DNA of 64,000 nucleotides from Pocillopora verrucosa (lineage: Eukaryota > Cnidaria > Anthozoa > Scleractinia > Pocilloporidae), in contig NC_089321.1 of NCBI RefSeq assembly GCF_036669915.1, positions 9,738,914 through 9,802,913 of the forward strand, written 5' to 3'. Positions 11,701-22,400 of this stretch are shown here, piece by piece; the stretch's first letter is position 1, and every line of letters starts with the position of its first letter. Below the pieces are notes generated by a model that saw only the letters and a list, made by a program, of their open reading frames with translations, was not told the origin of the DNA and made no database searches. The position numbers and the translations under genes are program-made.

Positions 11701-14700
11701 TCTTGCTAGTATAAAAAGTCTCAACACTTCAGAGAAATTCGTCTCATTCAGCTCCACTTTGGACAATGCAACTCCTAACACTGTGAAAGACTGTTGACAG
11801 AGAACAAAAATAATTTTAACAAGGACAGAAAATGATTTTGTTTCTGGAGCATACATCTCAATTAGTGTTCAGACAAAAATAAAAACAATCAGTCAAAACT
11901 CACATCTGGGCCCTCACAACCTGGATCCTCCAGAGCAGAAATGAGAAGACTCTGACAAAGTGGTACTAGAACATCCTCACTGCTATCATTTAACAAGGAA
12001 GACTGCATCTCCCAAAGAGAGGGGATATCTGTAGAATCTGAGCAAAGTGAAACTGTCCAAGTGAACTCTGTATTCAAGCTACTAAATTACATCAACAGTG
12101 TACAGAGATTACAAGGTTTTGGTCAATTTTTAGCGCTAGAGAATTTCTTACCTAATTCTAAAGCATCACAAAAGTTGTGTACAAACTCTTGCACCATTAG
12201 TAAGTCAGCAAATGCCCCACCAGGTATCTGGAGACCTAACACTCGCATCAACTCTGGCAAAGCCTGCAGGAGAAGGAGAGGAGAGCATTTCAACATAGAA
12301 GGAAGGGTAAGAAATGTACATTTACTATTCCACAACTACACTATTGTACCACAAAATGCACAAAACACCAAGTATTACAAAGTAGAACATAGCAAAAATA
12401 CAGACGAAAAGTGGAACAACAAAATAACCACACTGAATGATCCACACATGTGTTTCAGATGAGGCCTTAGGATATATTTAAATAAAATACACAAAAATTG
12501 AAGCAGACATTTTGCTCACTGCTCACCTTTTTCATTACCACTGGGAACTTGCAAAATATCTACCCACATCACATGTTAAACCACAAAATAAGGCATCTAT
12601 ATTTCAAGCTATTAAGCTTTCATCCATTCTTGCTCAAAATGTTCTTTACCATTAATTGCTTTTGTTCAAAAACCAAACCCAAATTTGCAAGGTTTTCTTC
12701 CTAAATCTCAATGGTTCCAACAATGTTTATCAGGGCAGAACCAAGAATTCTTGTTATATGTGAATTTAGTATATGGCATAACCCACCAAAAAGGTTTCTG
12801 TAGCACATCTGGTAGAAAATCTGAATGTTTGAGAAAATTGTTTCAAATTATTTCAATATACAGCAGTGTATGTCTGGTTACCTTGCTGTCCTTCAGCACC
12901 ATGTCTTCTACTGGCTTCTTCAGTTCACGAGCTAAGATCATTTCTCTTCTCTTTTGTTCCTGAGTTAAAAAAAAAAAAATAGTCACATGCATTTTTGTTC
13001 CAAATCCCAAATCAATATGGTTGTTCTACACAATCTATTCTCACATTAGAGACATCACAGCTGAACAAACCCCACACACTTGTCTTAATCTGTATTTTCA
13101 AAAATAAATCTATCACACAAAGTTACTAAATCTTACAAGCTTCTTCTCTCTCAGTAACTTCTTTTCCATCTTCTTTTCTTCCTTAAGTCTCTCACGTTCC
13201 TGAAATCAAACCAGAAAGAGAGGTATTTAATTATAACTATAAACAATTTTACAGTTCATTTAAAGAGTTGAGTTTGGTAAGTGATCACATGTCAATCAGC
13301 AGTGATGTCTGTCTGTCTGTCTGTCTATCTATCTGTTGGTCAGGCTGTCTACATGATGACTTTCCTTTCTGTACTTCTGCCTGTCCCTTTGTTTAACTGT
13401 CCAACTGTGTGACTATGTATGCTGGACTGACTGTCCCTTTTTCTTTTTGTTTGTCTGCCTGCTCATTTGTCTTTCTGCTGATCTGTCTGTCTGAGTGTCT
13501 GCCTGTCTCTGTTCATCTGTCTGTCTATGCTAGATTGTTGGTCCCTCTTTGTTTTCATATCTTTCTGTCTGTCTGTCTGTCTGTTGATCATTCTGGCTGG
13601 GTGCAAACCTGTCCCTCTGTAGTTCTGTCTGTCTCTTGGTTAATCTGTCCATCTCTGTTTCTATGCACAACTGCAGCCCCCTCTCCCTTTTTGTCTGTCT
13701 GACTGTCTGTCTGTCTGTCTGTCTGTCTCTCCATCAGTACATGTATGCTTGTATTGCCTATCTGGAGGTCTGCCTGACAGCAGTTCCATGTGTGTCTGAG
13801 CACCACATGTTGGCCCGTTATTCATGTCTTAGGCATCAATATCAGTTATTGGTTCATATTTTTGTTTACATTATGTTAATCTAGGCACACCTCTTGTTTC
13901 CTTTGGGATTCAATAGCTCTGATCATCATTTGTTGCTGCTTTTTCTGTTCCTTTTCCTGTTGCTTGAGAAGAACTGCTTGTTGACGTTTAAGTTCCCTTT
14001 CCTGGGAAAAACAGAAAAATTAGAAATCATTACCTATCATTTGTCCGGTCACACCAGTGATCTCCATCTCCTGCCTGATGGAGACAAGCCAAATGCAGTC
14101 AAAGAACATGAAGCACATCAAAAGTAGCCACATTGTGAGACAAAAAATAATCCTTCATTACCAATGTTTTTCTTGTGAGAGACCCAGTGGCCTAAAGTTT
14201 AGTGTGCTGGACTCTGGGTCAAGAGGTCTGGGTTCAAGGTCAATGGGTCAAGGTCAGTGTGACAAGTCCTTGGACAAAACAAGTTTTACTCTCAGAGTCT
14301 CTCTCCGCCCAGCAGTATAAATGGGTACTGGCAAATTGTAAAGGAATCCTGATGAGATGCTGGGGTAAACTTGCAATTGACAAGCATCTCATTCAGGAAG
14401 GGGGAAGGGGTAGTGATAACCCTAGTTGCTTCATGCTAAGGAAACCCAGATGAGCTCCAGCCTGCTGGTTCACTCACTTCACCAACAGGAATAACCACAA
14501 CCTTTTCACAATCGAGATATCTTGAAGTTTCACAGTAAGATGCTAAACTTTTCGGAAATCCTGACAGTGCACAGCAGAATATAGTAACACAATGTTTGGC
14601 GATAAAGATGAGGTAATTCTCCACCAATACTACTACTTCTCAAAGCCAAGCAAGTTTCATTTACCTTTGCTTTCTTCATGGCATCCTCATACTTAGCATT

Positions 14701-17700
14701 AGCAGCATCTTCCTTCTTCTTTCGCCGAGCCTGAAACAACATATGAAAATGTTGCTGTAAGTGCACTTGCCAAGGCCACCTGCAGGAGGACTATTTGAAG
14801 GGCCACACCCTGGCCAGGAATGACCAAATCCCGAACAACAAAGACAGGAGGAAGGCTCATGCAGAGTCTCCCTGAGCACAGTATTCTTTCAACTTCACAT
14901 CTTGTGCAAGAAACTACCATTCAAGGTTGCACCTCTATAGCCAGTTAATCCCTTAAAACCCTCAGAGTGACCAGCATCTAATTTCTCCTTACAATAATAG
15001 TGCTGATTGATTTATTAAGATTAGGAGAATTAGTGAATGATTGCCAAACTACAAAGCTAGGATTGTTAAAAGAATTCTCCTTGTCAGCACCAAAGGAAAT
15101 GTACAAAGAACAGTATGGAGAATATGCATACTGATGTTAGGGTGTCAAGGGTTAAGGGAGAGTGGTTCAGAGACTCAACGGAAGAATCCAGCACTACACC
15201 ACCAATCCAAAGATGGAGTGATGCCAACAACTTTAACCATGATAGGGTGCAGGAGGAAATGATCCCAAAGATAAGACCTGAAGAAATAATTCACACTCAC
15301 CTGCTGTCTCTGCTCTCTTGCTCTCTCTTTGGCAAGTCGCTTCTGTTCAGCCAGCATCCTCACTACAAACAATAAATAGGAAAATTGAAATCTTCATGCT
15401 TTCAACCCATCAGAGTGACTAGCTTCTAATTTTTCCTTACAGTCTCTCCCTTGAATCAAATGTAACTGTTATAGGGAATAATAGAAATAATCATAAATTT
15501 TGGAAGCTCTTGATTGTCAAGAAAATTCTCCTTGTCAATGCCATAAGAAATGAATACCAATGTTGGGGTGTAAATGGTTAACACCAGAGATCAGAGGTAT
15601 TCTCTATACTAACCCCTTTCCTTTTTAGCTTCTCGCGCTGCCAGCAGGGCTTCTCGTTTCATTGCCTTATTCCTAATTCTCGCTTCAGCTACAAGGAAAT
15701 AAATTAAAACATTTCAGGCACAAGAATGAAGTTTCAATTCATAATCATTTGCTTCTCTGATATCACCAGATAATTACACTTCTAATAAGTTCAAAATAAA
15801 GCTATCCCATGTAAGGAGAACAACATCACTAGCAGTCTTTTTGCCATCATGACACACACTTGACCTGGGACGAAAACACAACTGCTGTGTAGAACCTGAA
15901 CCTTGATGTTTGGCAATTTAACTTTAACTGTCAAAAGTGATGACCAACAACCACCTAAATCCAGTGGTGAGTTGGTGGTGTCCTATTACACCATCAGCTG
16001 CTGCTAATGGAAAAAATTTCATGAAACCCCTGTAACTACAGCATTCATAACATCAGTTTAAGTTCGCAGAGGCAGTGCAATGCCACCAAATGATAAAGAT
16101 GTGAATTGGATAAAAACCTCTCTCTCTTTTGGCCATCTTAACTGCTTCCTGAGCAGCTTGACGTTGACTTTTTTCAAGCCGTTTAACGGCAGCTGCTTTT
16201 TGGGCCATTTCTGAAATGAAATGGTCAAACATGGCCAAAAGGAAAATACAACATTAACAGGACAAGTGTGTCTTACAAACAGGTTCTGACTAACTGCTGA
16301 ATCAATTTAGTTCTAGATCTGTTTTACAAGACACACTTGAGGGATTTAGATGCTGATGGCATCTGCTGCTTACATGCTAAAGTACAATTTACTGTAATCA
16401 TGTTTACAAGAATTTTTTAATTTTGATCAGTTTTTTAAATATTGACATGATTTAGATGAGCCTAAAAGCTTGGTTAAAAGTACAAGTATTAATCAACAAA
16501 GGCAGCAAGATCACATGTTCAAGACAGATTGAATTCAGTACGAAACAGCACCAAATTTCAGTTTCAAAAGACAATTTTTTTTTCTCAAAATTCATTATTA
16601 ACATGATTACAGTAAATTAAAATAGAACTGCTTCACACAGGTTGAGGTGGATCACAGTCTTCCCCAAATTCTTTCATTGTAAATTACCAATTCAGTCTCG
16701 TCAAATTTTTCTGTAAATTAGAGTCCAGCCGTTTGCCCCATTACACCCTAACCTGTGTTACAGACAGTCCTATCAATGAGATTAACAACATTAGTCTTAA
16801 ATAACCTCTTTCTCTCTTGGCCAGCTTAGCGGCATCCATAGCAGCTTGCCGTTGAGCCTTTCTTACAAGTTTAGCTTCAGCCGCCTTCTGCAACATCTCT
16901 GATCAAAATCAGATCGAAAATTGAAAGATTGAAATCACTTTCACTGAATCAAATTTCGAGTAAAACTCACACCCCTTAACTAGGGGTCAGTCTTGGTCTT
17001 TTCTTTCTAGAAGCAGTCATAGAAGGTTTGGTAACAGCCACAAAAAAATTATTACCTTATCACATGGAATTATTTTGTAATTTTGAGGTGCATATCTTCA
17101 CCAAAACTTAGTTTTTTTTTTTCAATTTTGCAACAAAAAAATTTGGAGTGATCTGAGTCACTTGTTTTAACCCTTAAACTCCTGGAAGGGATTGACATGT
17201 AATTTCTCCCTATTATATCCACACATGATCCAGCATACAAGACACAACGTTACTTTACTTGTCAGGTAAAAGTTATCTTTATCCAACACCAAATTCTCAT
17301 AACTTGTTTATAAGAAAATGTGATGTAGCTAGAGGAGAGAATTAGCCATCAAACCTTTGGAGTTAAAAGGTAAACCATGAGTGAAAATCCAAGACAACTC
17401 AATTTTTGACTCAGTCAGTTTAATGTTACAACTTTGTCATTTCACAGTGATACCAATCATAATATGATGAAAATAATAATTAAATAATCATTTTTTTATT
17501 TTTTATTTCTATAATCATAACATTATGCTTTAATGTGTAATATGATTACTTTTACATAATAATAAAAATAATAATAGCAATGATAAGAATTATTTTATGA
17601 TAAAATTTGTCCTTAAATATTCTAATACAGCTCCCAGAAATTACTTATAAGCACAGTCAAACCTTGATTATCCAGACTGGTGGGGACTGCACTGAATAGT

Positions 17701-20700
17701 CCAGATAATTGAGAGTCCGAATACTCAAAGATAAGAATATCAATGTGCAAAAAATGAAACTGAATAACTTAAAAGAGAAAACAAGTCATTTAATAAATAA
17801 CATGCATGAATTAAAGCATATCCTCAAATCATTGTGTAAAACTTCTCCAAATTCCCTGAAGGGAATGTGTGAGTGATATTAGCATTAATGATTCCCAAAA
17901 GTATTTGCAACAAGTGTAATTAAATCAAACCAACAACATGAAAAAACTGGGACCAGGGAAAGGTAGCATGATTGAGGTCCAGATAAGAAAGGTTTGACTG
18001 TACTCTATATGAGTGACACTATCAGAATACAATACCATCCACACCTCTTGCTTCAGGTTAAAAAAAAAATAATCCCTACCTGCTTGTTTTTGTTTCTTCT
18101 CTTGTTTCTTGTGGAGTCTTTCCATCTTAACTCTGTTCTTTTCATCTTCTGCCTGCTTCCTTCGTTTTACTTCCTCTTCTGTCAGAGGCTCAAACACAGA
18201 CCCCTGGTAAATAGATGAGAGAAATTCAGGCAAAACAGAATGAACAAGTACTCATCCTAGAAGACTTTTTCCATGAATCTATTGGCTGCAAGACTCCAGT
18301 AGCAAAATGATTTTACAAACCCATTATTACAAATGAATCATGTTTCATGACTAGCAACACCATACCTCTTTGCATTCCAAGAACTCTCCAATATGAAGTT
18401 TAGTGCTAAAGCTGAAGTTGTCTGTGGTAACATCAGTGATACTATTCTTGTTAAGGTACTGGAAAAAAAACCAACACGTTTTCTCATATTTATGAGATGA
18501 ATACTTTTGGCAAAATAGGTAGAGAACACGAATTAACATTATACCTAAACCAAACAAAACTGCCAGGTTGACGTAATGTTCTGTTGAGTGTCAAAAGTAA
18601 TATTAATGTAAGACTCGGTAAGTTACCACTCACCCGTGTAACTTCGGGATATGTGCGGAGTTTCTTGCCACAAGGAGCAAAATAATAAACATCCCCTCTT
18701 AATCCACCAGCTGTTCCCACTTGTCGCAAGCGAGTCTGCCGTCTCCATCTAGAAATTCAAATCCAATTCAAAATATTTTCATAAAAACATTTACTTCCTC
18801 TCCATTACAATCTATCATAAATGCAAATGAAGTTTTCTTAACGTTAATTTAATTCAAATAGCAAAATAAATTGATGGCAAAAATAAAATCAGCCCATTTT
18901 TACCCCTTGGCCAGAGGAATCTTGGCGTCTTCTTCGCTAACTGCTCGACGCCTCTTTCTTGGAGTACCTGCAAGTATCGTATCAACCAACTCTGTTAAAA
19001 AAAGCTTAATAAGTGGAAAAAAAAATTATCAAGACACCCATTAACCCTTCCACTACCACGAGTGACCAAGACATAATTTCTCCTCACAATATCCATACAA
19101 TAGAGAGCAGACAAGTGATGAGAATAGAGAAAAACATCAACAAGCAGATAATCATTTGATTCAACACCAAATTCTTGGAACAAACATTACATGAGATGTA
19201 AGGCAGACAGTAAGGAGAATTGCTATTTAGATCTAGGGAGTGAAAGGGTTAACTGTTGATAACTGTTGTAAGAAAGTATCTAAATCAAGGAATTGGGAAA
19301 AAGAAACCTTCACATAATCAATATCACAGTAACAACATACAGTCATACCAGTGTATAATAAATTTAGAAGCAAGACGACTCTATCATTCAGGCGAGGACC
19401 ATTCAAAAATCTTTCTTTTTTTCACTCTGTCCAACATGTTGATACAGAGATTTAAATTGCAATCACATTTAGAATTATTATCTCAATATTGGTCTCCTTG
19501 AAGTATTCTTGTATTCCATTTACTTGAAATTCATACAATAATATTGAACAGCTTTTGAAGGACATAATAACACTTTGTAATAAACTGCATACCCTTAAAT
19601 TAACAATATTAAATGTTAAAAAATTAAAAAAAAAAACATTCACAAGCAAGTTATATTTATTATTACAGCCAGAGTCTCAAATATCTATGTTAAGTATGTG
19701 TAAAGTCTGCCTTTAGTTAAAATTAGTTAACAGTCTTTGTTGTTGTTGTTATTCTCATACAGTAATTCTGTTTGTCATAATATTAAAATAAGCAAACTTA
19801 AGACAGTAATTCACTAAATTTCTAACACATTGAAAATGTTAAAGATTCAATCAGGAAGGAGGAATGTCCTTGGAATAGTTTTTATCTTGTTTACGTAATC
19901 ATATTTTCTGGCCATTCTACATTTAAATAGCCAATCAAAGAAAAACAGATACTTGATACACTATAATAATTAAAAAATGGGATGTGTAAAAACCCAATCT
20001 GACTTAAACAAAATAAGAATTATGTTTCTTGATACAATATATCAGCACTTTCCCTGCCATATTTTAAGGGGGCATAAAAAACATCTTTATGTGACTTCTG
20101 ATAGACTTCAAGATTCTCCTCTCATATTATTTCATATTCCCCTGGGCCACAAGGAGAGTTAGTTGTTGCATCATAAGTCACTCAGAATTTCACACATACT
20201 TTCTCGACTCTCATAACTAATGTCTAAACACATTCTTAAAATAATAATTTATCTTACAGCACAAAAGGACAAAATAGAAAAAAAAGGGAAAAAGGAAAAA
20301 AAAGTTAACCATACCTGAACTGCTCTGATCTGCTTTCCTTTTGTGCGAAGAGGAATCTTCAAAAGATGCCCCACTTTCCTGGGTATCCATAGCAACATCA
20401 TCATCATCTTCCTCATCTTCATCGTCATCATGGTGTTCACCCCCTTCCTCTTCCTCATCACTGCCGTCAGTGTCAGTGTCACTGCCACTGCTATCTTCCT
20501 CATTCTCACCATCCTCACCTTCATCGCTGTCGTCTTCACTACCACTCCCACTATCACTGCCGCTACTAACATTGCTACTGTCACTATCATCATCACTGCT
20601 ATCCTTATCAAACTTCACGTCACGGAACTGCGCAATTAAAGGAGGTTTCCCTGATGGAATCTTTGGTTGCTTAGGGGGAGTAACAGATGAAGACTTCTGA

Positions 20701-22272
20701 GCACCAGATGCACCTTTTAACACACTCTGTATTTTGTGCTCAGAAGATGCAGCTTTCAACTTTTTTTCTGCATGATCACTCGGGGCTATATTCTGTGCTA
20801 CTTCTGCTTTGGACTGCTTGGGTTTAGCATTTGCCGAGGTTGTACTTCCCTTTTTGCTTGGCTTCAACATTTCCTCTCTGAGCAGGGCTTGAATGTCTTT
20901 TCCGGCTTTAACTTGTGGTTCCGGGTTTGTAGGAACAATCCCTTCTGTTTTGTTTAAAATTGATTGTGGTACTTGCAAGCGTGGGGGAGGACCTGATTTA
21001 ACCTTCTGCTGCTTTGGAGGAGTTGGCATACCTTTGCTAGGTTCAGTGACTGATGTAGCACTAGGAGATTTGTGATTTTCATCAACAACTCTAGGAACTG
21101 ATTTAGCATCATTACTTTTTAATGGCAAGTTACTTTGCTGAGTTGGAATGTTGCTAACATCACTATGTCGAGGGAGATCCAATTGTCTTTGACTGCATGA
21201 GCTGTTGCTTTCACTGCTTGAATTTGACTGCATCAAATTTTCAGATCTTGCATCTGAATTTTCAGAAAAGCTGTTGCTGGTTTTTGTCCGTTCAACTTTT
21301 GTATCCTTTGTTCTTTCTTTGTGAAGTAATGTTGTATCACCAGGTCGTACATCATTGTCTCTATTATTTCCTTCTTCACTGCAATTGCTCGATTTCCTGT
21401 TCAAACGTGGAATCATATCTAGATCACGACTTTCGCCCAAGTCAAGAAGACCCTTACCATCATGGTTGCCATGGCTACTCCAATGAGATAATCCACTTTT
21501 TGATGTGCTTGTAGTAGGACTTGCCTGATGTACAAAACCGTGCATGGATTGTGGACTTGATGGAGGAGGGTAAAAAATTCCTGATCCACTTCCAAACACT
21601 CCAGAGGAATTCACCCCATTCATTAGAGAGTTCCTTGACCTGGAAGATTGATACAGACATTCCTCTAGTCTCTCATGATTGGCCATTGCACAGTCGTGCT
21701 CATGAGAAAGCCAACTTCCTCCAAGATGACTGGTGAAGTACTCTGGTGTGATTCCATGCGCACGTGGATGGGGAGGCAACCACCAGCCGGTACCCCCAGT
21801 GCTACTGAGTGACCCATGCAATCCTCCAGGGGACGTCAAGCTGCTCTGAGAACCGAGAATGGGGTCTAAAGGGCCTCTGAAGTCTGGTAATCCTGGTCTT
21901 CTACCCATCATAGGAAATGCACTAGGATGCATTCCATAAGTGGGATCGTGGGACAATGGAGGTGAGCGAAGTACTGTGTTAGCATGGCCTGAAAACAAAA
22001 GCTTAAAACAGTTAACGACCAGCTTGCATCGCGGCTGAACTATGGAAACTTAACCAACAATTAGGTTAACTACAAGGGAGGTTATCTTCGAAGTAGGATC
22101 TTAAACAAACGAAAACGAAATCTCACCGACAATTGTTTTAAGACGGCGAAGTACCGGCAGAGAAAAAAAACGTTTAAACAAAACGATGTTAAACTCAACG
22201 CTCACCTGGATTGCCGTCGAAAAAGCTATGTGTATGTGCGGGACTGTGATTTGGGACGTCTCTAGGATCCAT
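1512..22272 (-). CDS. BAZ2: BAZ2-family chromatin remodelling subunit, 38 exons, about 2,070 aa
   Basis: BAZ2 proteins are the large non-catalytic subunits of ISWI (SNF2H) remodelling complexes in the nucleus; vertebrate BAZ2A (TIP5) silences rDNA in NoRC. The ATG at 22272 opens exon 1 and the TGA is at 1512-1514. All 38 exons have GT-AG borders and compatible phases, and their lengths sum to 6,213 nt. Domain order is N-terminal Ser/acidic region, TAM/MBD, Lys/Glu coiled coil, DDT with WHIM1, AT-hooks, WHIM2, WHIM3, PHD, second PHD, bromodomain. This matches BAZ2A/B order except for the second PHD. Diagnostic segments include FGQDRYRRRYW-like [10 protein letters not shown] (WHIM2), AWEKSIMKV just before PHD1, and [12 protein letters not shown] at the bromodomain start. 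Length is near human BAZ2B (roughly 2,170 aa). One BAZ2 gene probably stands for both vertebrate paralogues. Exon coordinates are in the domain entries. Confidence 0.93.
2823..3592 (-). other. BAZ2 exons 33-34: second, extra PHD finger
   Basis: Exons are 3480-3592 and 2823-2862, joined in phase (CTGAGCAA/G-GTTCCA). They encode all eight zinc ligands of a second C4HC3 finger: C-x2-C, x9, C-x2-C, x4, H-x2-C, then W-T-C-x2-C, with the usual EPPL before the last pair. It starts about eight residues after PHD1. Human BAZ2A and BAZ2B have a long low-complexity linker here instead. Drosophila ACF1 (BAZ1 type) does have two PHDs, so the tandem form may be old. Confidence 0.9.
3091..3121 (+). other. 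G-run tract with quadruplex potential
   Basis: At least four runs of three or more G separated by one to three bases (GGGAGGGGGAGGGAGGAGGG followed by further G). It lies in the BAZ2 intron between exons 33 and 34. On the transcribed RNA (minus sense) it would be C-rich. Confidence 0.5.
4158..5123 (-). other. BAZ2 exons 30-32: first PHD finger
   Basis: Exons are 4982-5123, 4465-4554 and 4158-4214 (about residues 1775-1871). After [20 protein letters not shown] and AWEKSIMKV comes a complete C4HC3 PHD: C-x2-C, x11, C-x2-C, x4, H-x2-C, then W-Y-C-x2-C. The spacing and the [16 protein letters not shown] core match the single PHD of vertebrate BAZ2, which contacts the unmodified histone H3 N-terminus. 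Confidence 0.94.
5151..5222 (+). repeat. CCAAT-rich dispersed repeat, short copy
   Basis: Contains gtgattggtt...caaac and the convergent ccaatca block shared with copies at 6405-6590 and 7430-7610. It lies in BAZ2 intron 29. Confidence 0.55.
6191..6404 (-). repeat. MITE-like element, TTAACCCTTTAACTCC family
   Basis: Ends are inverted: tacccctttaactccc at the left and gggagtttaagggtta at the right, about 214 bp, with no coding capacity. The internal sequence (actgtctacc...gtaaggagaaattctg) is the reverse of the other copies listed below. It lies in BAZ2 intron 26. Confidence 0.7.
6405..6590 (+). repeat. CCAAT-rich dispersed repeat copy
   Basis: Shares with 7430-7610 the order ttcca...gggatcg-like start, gtgattggttca, caaccaatca, and the end cccgcgttttcccgcgcttt. 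It lies directly next to the MITE ending at 6404. Confidence 0.7.
7430..7610 (+). repeat. CCAAT-rich dispersed repeat copy
   Basis: Carries gtgattggttcagaaaactc, then ctctcaaccaatca, gacctggtcgc and cccgcgttttcccgcgcttt. It is the clearest copy in the window. It lies in BAZ2 intron 24, ending 24 bp from exon 24. Confidence 0.7.
8301..8506 (+). repeat. MITE-like element, TTAACCCTTTAACTCC family
   Basis: Starts taacccttaacttccg and ends gatcttgagaggtaaagg. The interior has attaacatgtagcttctccc and the catacattatccag block shared with 17168-17374. It lies immediately downstream of BAZ2 exon 22 and may reach the donor region of that intron. Confidence 0.75.
8515..10506 (-). other. BAZ2 exons 20-22: AT-hooks, acidic tract and WHIM2
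   Basis: Exons are 10257-10506, 9952-10011 and 8515-9616 (about residues 1104-1575). Exon 20 carries an AT-hook (KKPPGRPR) and a run of Glu and Asp. Exon 22 starts with the WHIM2 region ([20 protein letters not shown], then [14 protein letters not shown]), which in ISWI partners reads nucleosome linker DNA. It ends with two more AT-hook cores (LKRPPGRPP and VKRPPGRPP). [16 protein letters not shown] in between is conserved with BAZ2B. Confidence 0.9.
9745..9865 (-). repeat. CCAAT-rich dispersed repeat, inverted copy
   Basis: Reads gcgggaaaacgcgggtc then gtgattggtttaag, the reverse arrangement of the 7430-7610 copy. It lies in BAZ2 intron 21. Confidence 0.55.
10581..12959 (-). other. BAZ2 exons 14-19: DDT domain and WHIM1
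   Basis: Exons are 12882-12959, 12152-12263, 11904-12028, 11680-11790, 10947-11056 and 10581-10655 (about residues 901-1104). The segment opens with ELKKPVEDM, followed by [16 protein letters not shown], typical of the DDT domain, which contacts the ISWI ATPase. [18 protein letters not shown] and [18 protein letters not shown] match WHIM1 and its following helix. Exon 16 has two usable acceptors nine bases apart (exon start 12028 or 12037). Confidence 0.92.
13300..13740 (+). repeat. CTGT tetranucleotide microsatellite
   Basis: Imperfect (CTGT)n with blocks of up to six perfect units, interrupted by related words, within BAZ2 intron 12. Open frames across it in several frames come from the repeat and are not genes. 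Confidence 0.92.
14170..14455 (+). mobile_element. tRNA-derived SINE
   Basis: A Pol III-type head is visible: a box A-like tagtgtgctgga near 14200 and a box B-like GGTTCAAGGTC at 14231-14241 (one mismatch to GGTTCRANNCC), the spacing of a tRNA gene. A non-tRNA body of about 200 bp follows. No cloverleaf is intact and no poly(A) tail is obvious. It lies in BAZ2 intron 11. Confidence 0.72.
14945..15156 (+). repeat. MITE-like element, TTAACCCTTTAACTCC family, diverged
   Basis: Starts ttaatcccttaaaaccc and ends gtgtcaagggttaag. The interior reads agtgaccagcatctaatttc. It lies in BAZ2 intron 10. Confidence 0.65.
15401..15583 (+). repeat. MITE-like element, TTAACCCTTTAACTCC family, diverged
   Basis: Starts ttcaacccatcagagtgac and ends ggggtgtaaatggttaac, with the same interior as 14945-15156. 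It lies between BAZ2 exons 9 and 10, so two subfamily members flank exon 10. Confidence 0.65.
17168..17374 (+). repeat. MITE-like element, TTAACCCTTTAACTCC family
   Basis: Starts taacccttaaactcctgg and ends tttggagttaaaaggtaa. The interior has tgacatgtaatttctccc and ttctcataacttgttta, closely matching 8301-8506. It lies in BAZ2 intron 6. Confidence 0.78.
18366..18967 (-). other. BAZ2 exons 3-5: TAM/MBD-like domain
   Basis: Exons are 18904-18967, 18634-18748 and 18366-18458 (about residues 581-671). The chain starts [19 protein letters not shown], then has the MBD core with [16 protein letters not shown], and ends [15 protein letters not shown]. This is the methyl-CpG-binding-like TAM fold of TIP5/BAZ2. 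In BAZ2A the TAM domain binds RNA rather than methylated DNA; whether the coral protein does the same is unknown. Confidence 0.92.
19041..19252 (+). repeat. MITE-like element, TTAACCCTTTAACTCC family
   Basis: Starts ttaacccttccactacc and ends ggagtgaaagggttaac, with gtgaccaagacataatttct inside. It lies in BAZ2 intron 2. Confidence 0.72.
20315..22272 (-). other. BAZ2 exons 1-2: N-terminal low-complexity region
   Basis: Exon 1 is 22206-22272 and exon 2 is 20315-21988. The join CCAG/GCC gives residues NPGHAN. This part is Ser/Pro/Gly-rich. A short Trp-containing stretch ([15 protein letters not shown]) resembles the Trp-Trp segment of the BAZ2B N-terminus. Exon 2 ends in a long Ser/Asp/Glu block (about residues 470-560) like the acidic tract that precedes the MBD in vertebrate BAZ2B. 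No folded domain is visible. Confidence 0.88.
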
Positions 22273-22400
22273 TCCAGGACAGCGAGGTATTTCGAACTCG
22301 CAGCTATGCCTGGGGATTAGAAATGACGATGTCAACGAACGAAACAATAGCTTAACTAGATATGTAGGTGACCACGAAATGCGTGCAAACGATGACTCAA
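22206..22400. promoter_or_regulatory. Presumed BAZ2 promoter / possible bidirectional start region
   Basis: The BAZ2 initiator ATG is at 22272, and the plus-strand open frame starting at 22392 points away from it, so start sites for both would fall within about 120 bp. No TATA box is clear. This is positional inference only. Confidence 0.3.

Larger units (their letters stand above)
13137..18203 (-). other. BAZ2 exons 6-13: charged coiled coil
   Basis: Exons are 18080-18203, 16806-16898, 16118-16210, 15614-15688, 15301-15362, 14665-14730, 13891-14001 and 13137-13199 (about residues 672-900). The translation is almost all Lys, Arg, Glu, Gln and Ala in heptad-like runs, as in the long helix between MBD and DDT in vertebrate BAZ2. 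Exons 7 and 8 are both 93 nt, have the same phase and encode alignable 31-residue units, so they arose by exon duplication. Confidence 0.88.

Noticed and set aside
13300..13740. Regular short repeats considered as a CRISPR-like array.
   Set aside because: They are a simple microsatellite without unique spacers, in a eukaryotic intron.
13409..13884. Several open frames of 70-97 codons.
   Set aside because: They run through the CTGT microsatellite, which has few stops in some frames.
20341..20700. Plus-strand Ser-rich and other open frames opposite exon 2.
   Set aside because: They mirror the Ser/Asp/Glu-coding block of BAZ2 exon 2.
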